A DNA stretch of 50,012 bases from an uncultured Atopobiaceae bacterium (GTDB lineage Bacteria; Actinomycetota; Coriobacteriia; Coriobacteriales; Atopobiaceae): contig CANQNP010000005.1 in the NCBI GenBank assembly GCA_947625235.1, positions 1 through 50,012 on the forward strand. The letters run 5' to 3'. The translations under genes and the position numbers were made by a program. Every line of letters begins with the position of its first letter. The first letter of the stretch is position 1. This document shows positions 38,565 through 50,012 of the stretch, one piece after another. A model generated the notes under the pieces. That model was not told where the DNA came from and searched no databases. It saw nothing but the letters and a program-made list of their open reading frames with translations.

Positions 38565-38933
38565 CTAGGAGCGCTTGGCGCCGTAGCGCGAGCGGGCCCG
38601 TTTGCGGTTCTGGACGGCAGCGCAGTCGTAGGCGCCGCGGATGATCTTGTAGCGCACGCCAGGGAGGTCCCTCACGCGGCCACCGCGCACGAGCACGATG
38701 GAGTGCTCCTGGAGGTTGTGGCCCTCGCCGGGGATGTAGGCCGTGATCTCGATGCCGTTCACGAGACGCACGCGAGCCACCTTGCGAAGCGCCGAGTTGG
38801 GCTTCTTGGGAGTGGAGGTGTAGACCCTCGTGCACACGCCGCGCTTCTGGGGGTTGCCCCTGAGCGCCGCGTTCTTCGACTTGGACTTCACCGTCTCGCG
38901 TCCCTTGCGGACGAGCTGGTTGATGGTTGGCAC
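38565..38933 (-). CDS. rpsL: 30S ribosomal protein S12, with Arg at residue 88
   Basis: 122 residues. GTG start at 38933 after GGGAG, giving [13 protein letters not shown]. Decoding-centre loops: [11 protein letters not shown] (Lys42 and Lys43 intact) and [12 protein letters not shown], where residue 88 is Arg (AGG, 38670-38672) instead of the nearly universal Lys. The K88R change is a known streptomycin-resistance substitution (K87R in mature E. coli numbering). Otherwise a full-length normal protein, first gene of the str operon. Confidence 0.98.
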   Translation of the reverse strand: MPTINQLVRKGRETVKSKSKNAALRGNPQKRGVCTRVYTSTPKKPNSALRKVARVRLVNGIEITAYIPGEGHNLQEHSIVLVRGGRVRDLPGVRYKIIRGAYDCAAVQNRKRARSRYGAKRS

Positions 38934-39011
38934 ATGAACTCCCTTGGTCTCGGTTCTCGCGCGGGCAGGAGGCGGCCGATTCACAGCAACCCCCTAAGAG
39001 CGCAAGGGGCA

Positions 39012-39040
39012 ACAATATACGTCCTAAGCTAGGGTGTCAA
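39012..39040 (-). promoter_or_regulatory. str operon (rpsL) promoter
   Basis: TTGACA, 17 bases, TATTGT on the minus strand (alternative TATATT with a 15-base spacer), about 80 bases before the rpsL start. Best sigma-70-type match in the window. Confidence 0.8.
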
Positions 39041-39100
39041 TGAACACCGTTCCGGGCGTATCCATGCCCTATTTCCCGCGCGTCGCGCCTGCGACATGCA

Positions 39101-39153
39101 CCGCAAAGGCGGCTCACGATGCGCGTTGCGCAGTGCGTGAACCGCCCTTGCGG
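39101..39153 (-). terminator. Large hairpin between rpoC and rpsL
   Basis: CCGCAAAGGCGGCTCACG pairs with CGTGAACCGCCCTTGCGG over 18 positions; its two imperfect pairs are G-U on minus-strand RNA. It lies 20 bases after the rpoC stop. No clear T run follows, so termination may be partial or factor-assisted. Confidence 0.6.
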
Positions 39154-39173
39154 AATGTGCTTCCTTAAAGACG

Positions 39174-43661
<4,488 letters not shown>

Positions 43662-43666
43662 GCTAG

Positions 43667-47173
<3,507 letters not shown>

Positions 47174-47227
47174 CAGGTGATTCCTCCTCATGCCACAGGC
47201 ACACTAATTCGATCATCGCAAACGAGC

Positions 47228-47256
47228 AGAATACAAAGGTCCCCCCTCCCCGTCAA
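47228..47256 (-). promoter_or_regulatory. rpoBC promoter
   Basis: TTGACG, 17 bases, TATTCT on the minus strand, about 55 bases before the rpoB GTG. Separates rpoBC from rplJL, together with the rplL terminator. Confidence 0.75.
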
Positions 47257-47310
47257 CCTCCCCCTCGACATGTGGACGAATCGTGAAGCACGAGAGGATC
47301 CTCCCCAGGG

Positions 47311-47501
47311 CCGGGTGCCTATGGTCTCTGGCTCCCTGTGGGAGCCGCAAGGAGAAGGCCCTTTTTCTCGGACCTCAGGAGTGGTCCGCCGGCATCAAAG
47401 CCCGTATGCCAATGTGAGGTGTGTCACCCGAGAAAAAGGGCCGGTGAAAGCCGTTTGCCCGTGCGAGCGGGAGCCGGGAGCCAGAGACCATAGGCACCCG
47501 G
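47311..47501 (+). ncRNA. Unrecognised structured RNA-like element, copy 2
   Basis: Outer arms 47311-47336 and 47476-47501 pair perfectly (26 of 26); inner arms 47357-47371 and 47428-47442 pair perfectly (15 of 15). The loop core matches copy 1 (12971-13171) at 40 of 47 positions, but the inner stem differs at eight pairs, six of them changed on both sides with pairing kept. Lies between the rplL terminator and the rpoB promoter, 55 bases upstream of the latter. Strand assigned from copy 1. Confidence 0.65.
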
Positions 47502-47566
47502 ACCCCGCAAGTCGTTGCCAAAGCAGCCAAAGAGCGCGGCTCTTGAATCGCCGTGGTGAGCGAGGG

Positions 47567-47640
47567 ACGAGCAAAACAACCGCGAGGCGCTCTGGGGTGC
47601 CCGAGATCGCGCGCAGATCGGGTGCAGCGGAGCGCCGCGG
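47567..47640 (-). repeat. Intergenic palindromic repeat, copy B
   Basis: GGCGCTC...GAGCGCC ends with an inner CCCGA/TCGGG stem; on the minus strand it is followed by TCGCGGTTGTTTTGC. It is homologous to copy A (18265-18325) and copy C (49786-49893) and could be a second terminator behind rplL. Confidence 0.65.
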
Positions 47641-47662
47641 CGTCAGGCCTAGTTCCACGCAC

Positions 47663-47695
47663 AAAAAAGGAATGCCAGGCATCGCCTGGCATTCC
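47663..47695 (-). terminator. Rho-independent terminator of rplJL
   Basis: GGAATGCCAGGC and GCCTGGCATTCC form a perfect 12-base stem with a 3-base loop, followed on the minus strand by six T. Just downstream of rplL. Confidence 0.95.
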
Positions 47696-47717
47696 GTCAA
47701 ACAATGGGCGCGTGGAA

Positions 47718-48092
47718 CTAGGCGAGGGTCACGGCGGCGCCGGCGGCCTCGAGCCTCTCCTTGGCGGCCTCGGCCTCCTCCTTCTTCACGCCCTCGAGGA
47801 CGGGCTTCGGAGCGCTCTCGACGAGGTCCTTGGCCTCCTTGAGGCCAAGCGTGGTGAGCTCGCGGACGGCCTTGATGACCTGGATCTTCTGGTCGCCGTA
47901 GCCCTCGAGCACGACGTCGAAGCTGGTCTTCTCCTCGGCAGGCTCGGCGGCGGCGGCCACGGGGCCACCCATCATCACGGGAGCGGCGGCGGAGACGCCG
48001 AAGACGTCCTCGAGCTCGTGGACGAGCTCGGAGAGCTCAAGCGCGGGCATTTCCTTGATGGCTTCGATGATTTCGTCCTTGGTGACAGCCAT
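47718..48092 (-). CDS. rplL: 50S ribosomal protein L7/L12
   Basis: 124 residues. Multi-copy stalk protein recruiting translation GTPases. N-terminal dimerisation helix ([26 protein letters not shown]), Ala/Pro-rich hinge and the C-terminal domain ([29 protein letters not shown]) are all normal. A strong terminator follows. Confidence 0.98.
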   Translation of the reverse strand: MAVTKDEIIEAIKEMPALELSELVHELEDVFGVSAAAPVMMGGPVAAAAEPAEEKTSFDVVLEGYGDQKIQVIKAVRELTTLGLKEAKDLVESAPKPVLEGVKKEEAEAAKERLEAAGAAVTLA

Positions 48093-48167
48093 GGTGGTTG
48101 TCCTCCTTCATGTGTGCGGGGCCTCCTCGGGCCCATGGGTCTTGGAATGAGCGGATCCGAGGATCCC

Positions 48168-48692
48168 CTAGGCGGCCTCCTCCTCGTTCTCGCTGATGCG
48201 GGTGAGCACGGTGGCGAGGCCTTGGACGGGGCCGTTGAGCACGCGCGCGAACCCGGTGAGCGGGGACGCGAGCACGTTCGCGAGCATACCGATGAGCTCG
48301 GTGCGACCGGGAAGGTCGGCGATGGCGAGGGCCTGCGCGGCGTCAATTGCCTTGCCGTCGGAGATGCCGCCGAGGAACTCGATCTTCTTGAGCTTCTCGG
48401 AGGCCTGCTTGATGGCCTTGGCGGCGTCCACCGGGTCCTCCGCGTAGAAGACGTAGGCGCACGGGCCCTTGAGCACGTCATCGATCTCCGGGAGGTCGTG
48501 CTCCTTGATGGCCAGCTTGACGATGGTGTTCTTGTAGATCTTCATCGTCGCCTTGGCCTCGGTGAGGGAGCGGCGGAGCTCCTGGGATTCCTGGACGGTG
48601 AGGCCGCGGTAGTCGATGACGAAGACGCCCTTGGCGCTGTCGAACGATTCCCGCGCGTTCTTGAGCATTTCGACGTTCGCTTGAGATGGCAT
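48168..48692 (-). CDS. rplJ: 50S ribosomal protein L10
   Basis: 174 residues. Stalk base that binds 23S rRNA and L12 dimers. KGVFVIDYRGLTVQESQELRRSL and TIVKLAIKE are canonical, and an acidic C-terminal helix (NEEEAA) binds L12. ATG at 48692 follows GAAGGAGG. Probably autoregulated through the long leader at 48693-48898. Confidence 0.97.
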   Translation of the reverse strand: MPSQANVEMLKNARESFDSAKGVFVIDYRGLTVQESQELRRSLTEAKATMKIYKNTIVKLAIKEHDLPEIDDVLKGPCAYVFYAEDPVDAAKAIKQASEKLKKIEFLGGISDGKAIDAAQALAIADLPGRTELIGMLANVLASPLTGFARVLNGPVQGLATVLTRISENEEEAA

Positions 48693-48898
48693 GGCTACAC
48701 CTCCTTCGTGCCTGATCGGGCACGTCGCTCGAGGCGAGCGGGTTCTCGAAAGGAGAAGGCCCCGCCGGCGCCTGCCAGACGGAGCCTCTGGAGATCTCGA
48801 CCACAAGGGACGATCCTTGGCGCCTCGGCCGGTGGTTTCCCATTGAACCTCGAGGGTACCGGCTGTCTGTGGCAGCAACGTGCGTGGTTGCGAAGAGC
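48693..48898 (-). promoter_or_regulatory. Long rplJL mRNA leader (probable L10 leader)
   Basis: About 200 untranslated bases between the rplJ promoter and start codon, with several GC-rich short inverted repeats. Its length and place fit the L10 autoregulatory leader known from many bacteria. I did not establish the kink-turn core by eye. Confidence 0.55.
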
Positions 48899-48927
48899 AT
48901 TGTCCGCATCCTCCGGGAACACGTCAA
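48899..48927 (-). promoter_or_regulatory. rplJL promoter
   Basis: TTGACG, 17 bases, GACAAT on the minus strand. The -35 lies in the loop of the inverted repeat 48904-48943. Confidence 0.65.
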
Positions 48928-48943
48928 GCCCTGGAGGATGCGG
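48904..48943 (-). terminator. Inverted repeat between rplA and rplJ, overlapping the rplJ promoter
   Basis: CCGCATCCTCC and GGAGGATGCGG are exact complements 18 bases apart, 27 bases after the rplA stop. It could end the rplKA transcript or hold a regulator; there is no T run on the minus strand. Confidence 0.5.
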
Positions 48944-48969
48944 GAAGAGCGCATGGGGCGAGGCGGCTT

Positions 48970-49674
48970 CTACGCCTCGGTGAAGTTCCTCACGACGAGC
49001 GGGTCGACGCGCACACCCGGGCCCATGGAGCTCGAGAGCGTGACGGAGCGCACGTAGCGGCCCTTGGCCGCGCTCGGGCGCACGCGGATGAGCTCGGTGA
49101 GGAGCGTGCCGTAGTTCTCGGCGAGGTCGGTGGCGGGGAAGGACACGCGGCCGATGGGCACGTGCACGATGCCGTAGCGGTCGGCGCGATACTCCACGCG
49201 GCCCGCCTTGAGCTCCCTCACCATTTTGGCCACGTCCATGGTCACGGTGCCGAGCTTGGGATTCGGCATGAGGCCGCGGGGGCCGAGGATGCGGCCGATG
49301 CGGCCGACCTTGGCCATCATCGGCGGGATGGCGATGGCGGCGTCAAAGTTGATCTCGCCGCTTTGGATCTGCGCGATGAGGTCGTCGGAGCCCACGACGT
49401 CGGCGCCGGCCTCCTCGGCCTCGCGCGCCTTGTCGCCCTCGGCGAAGACGGCCACGCGCACGCTCTTGCCCGTGCCGTGGGGAAGGCTGATGGAGCCGCG
49501 GACGTTCTGGTCGGCGCGACGGGTGTCGACGCCGAGGCGGATGGAGGCCTCGACGGTCTCGTCGAAGTTCGCGAAGGCGACCTCCTTCACGAGCTCGGCG
49601 GCGGCGAGCGGGGTGCGGAGCTCGCGGCCGACCTTGGCCTCTGCGGCCTCGTACTTCTTGCCATGCTTTGGCAT
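48970..49674 (-). CDS. rplA: 50S ribosomal protein L1
   Basis: 234 residues. L1 stalk, moves deacylated tRNA out of the E site. MPKHGKKYEAAEAKV, VFAEGDKAREAEEAGAD, GRILGPRGLMPNPKLGTVT are canonical. ATG at 49674 follows AGGAGG. Separated from rplK by 224 bases, unusually far, filled by repeat copy C. Confidence 0.97.
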   Translation of the reverse strand: MPKHGKKYEAAEAKVGRELRTPLAAAELVKEVAFANFDETVEASIRLGVDTRRADQNVRGSISLPHGTGKSVRVAVFAEGDKAREAEEAGADVVGSDDLIAQIQSGEINFDAAIAIPPMMAKVGRIGRILGPRGLMPNPKLGTVTMDVAKMVRELKAGRVEYRADRYGIVHVPIGRVSFPATDLAENYGTLLTELIRVRPSAAKGRYVRSVTLSSSMGPGVRVDPLVVRNFTEA

Positions 49675-49785
49675 TGCGCTACCTCCTGTGGTCAACGAGA
49701 CGCGCGGTCTCTCCCACGTAGGCTTCGGGATCCCTGCGATCCCTCACTTCAAACTCTTCATCCCTCGAAATCCTCTCGAAGGGGG

Positions 49786-49893
49786 ATAGCGAGGGTTTCT
49801 GGGGTGCCCCAGATTCGTGGGATCTCGGCCACGTAGCGTACTTACGCTACGTGAGTGGCCGAGATCGCGCGAAGATGGGGTGCACCAGGAAGC
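49786..49893 (-). repeat. Intergenic palindromic repeat, copy C (about 108 bases)
   Basis: Long imperfect hairpin just after the rplK stop. Its outer part matches copy B (GCACCC.ATCT.CGCGCGATCTCGG ... GCACCCCAGA), with about 50 extra bases in the middle forming CTCGGCCAC...ACGTAGCGTA/TTACGCTACGT...GTGGCCGAG. It sits inside the rplK-rplA operon. Confidence 0.7.
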
Positions 49894-49898
49894 CGCAG

Positions 49899-50012
49899 CT
49901 AAGCGTCAGCCACGGTGACGCCCATGGAGCGGGCAGTGCCGGCGACGACCTTCTTGGCGGCCTCGATGTCGTTGGCGTTGAGGTCCGGCATCTTGATCTC
50001 GGCGATCTTCGT
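49899..50012 (-). CDS. rplK: 50S ribosomal protein L11, C-terminal part (runs off window)
   Basis: The last 37 residues are visible: [33 protein letters not shown], the rRNA-binding end of L11 at the GTPase-associated centre. Upstream part lies outside. First visible gene of the long minus-strand ribosomal block. Confidence 0.96.
   Translation of the reverse strand, partial: TKIAEIKMPDLNANDIEAAKKVVAGTARSMGVTVADA

Larger units (their letters stand above)
47174..47717. other. 544-base intergenic stretch upstream of rpoB
   Basis: No coding signal. From rpoB outward: leader, promoter at 47228-47256, about 55 bases of nothing evident, structured element at 47311-47501, a small AAGAGC/GCTCTT hairpin near 47530, repeat copy B at 47567-47640, and the rplL terminator at 47663-47695. 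Confidence 0.75.

Noticed and set aside
47174-47191. Earlier rpoB start at ATG 47191
   Set aside because: The best ribosome-binding site (AGGAGG) would then lie inside the first codons; GTG 47173 is placed correctly behind it.

Overview
The window is GC-rich bacterial DNA whose codon third positions are almost all G or C. A contiguous ribosomal super-operon (rplK to truA), zinc-binding (C+) forms of S14, L24 and L36, an MsrA-MsrB fusion, and a secreted protein ending in DUF5648-like repeats all suggest a member of the Actinomycetota class Coriobacteriia. No 16S gene is present, so this placement is inference.

Layout. (1) 1-1241: 5' part of dnaE on the minus strand. (2) 1458-9268, plus strand: a large membrane protein with two Rossmann-like folds and a RyR-like end, a cluster of REP-like palindromes, then a cell-surface polymer cassette: MOP flippase, TarI-type cytidylyltransferase, SDR epimerase, GT2 glycosyltransferase and LicD. 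The last four are tightly packed, two pairs overlapping. (3) 9415-14151, minus strand: gatCAB, an unrecognised structured element, and msrAB. (4) 14344-15636: enolase on the plus strand. (5) 15817-19322, minus strand: a secreted 5'-nucleotidase-family protein and a putative manganese/heavy-metal exporter overlapping truA by one base. (6) 20250-50012, all minus strand, in transcription order: rplK-rplA, rplJ-rplL, rpoB-rpoC, rpsL-rpsG-fusA (no tuf), the S10 and spc genes, secY-adk-map-infA, and the alpha genes ending at rplQ with a terminator. truA follows that terminator.

Regulation. Three minus-strand promoters of the usual TTGAC-17-TANNNT type precede rpsL, rpoB and rplJ. A second promoter class, with TTCTCGT exactly 13 bases before a TANNNT box, precedes dnaE, gatC and the nucleotidase gene. 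Intrinsic terminators are clear after eno, rplL and rplQ.

Most unusual content. A roughly 190-200 base element occurs twice (12971-13171 and 47311-47501). Its long paired arms differ between copies yet stay complementary within each copy, while its core is conserved. This is the covariation signature of a functional RNA, and I do not recognise the family. A second family of intergenic hairpins appears three times. Among proteins, RpoC carries an extra C-terminal domain resembling the RNA polymerase alpha-CTD, RpoB has a replaced and longer fork-loop 2, S12 has arginine at residue 88 (a classic streptomycin-resistance state), and the L22 tunnel-hairpin tip is altered.
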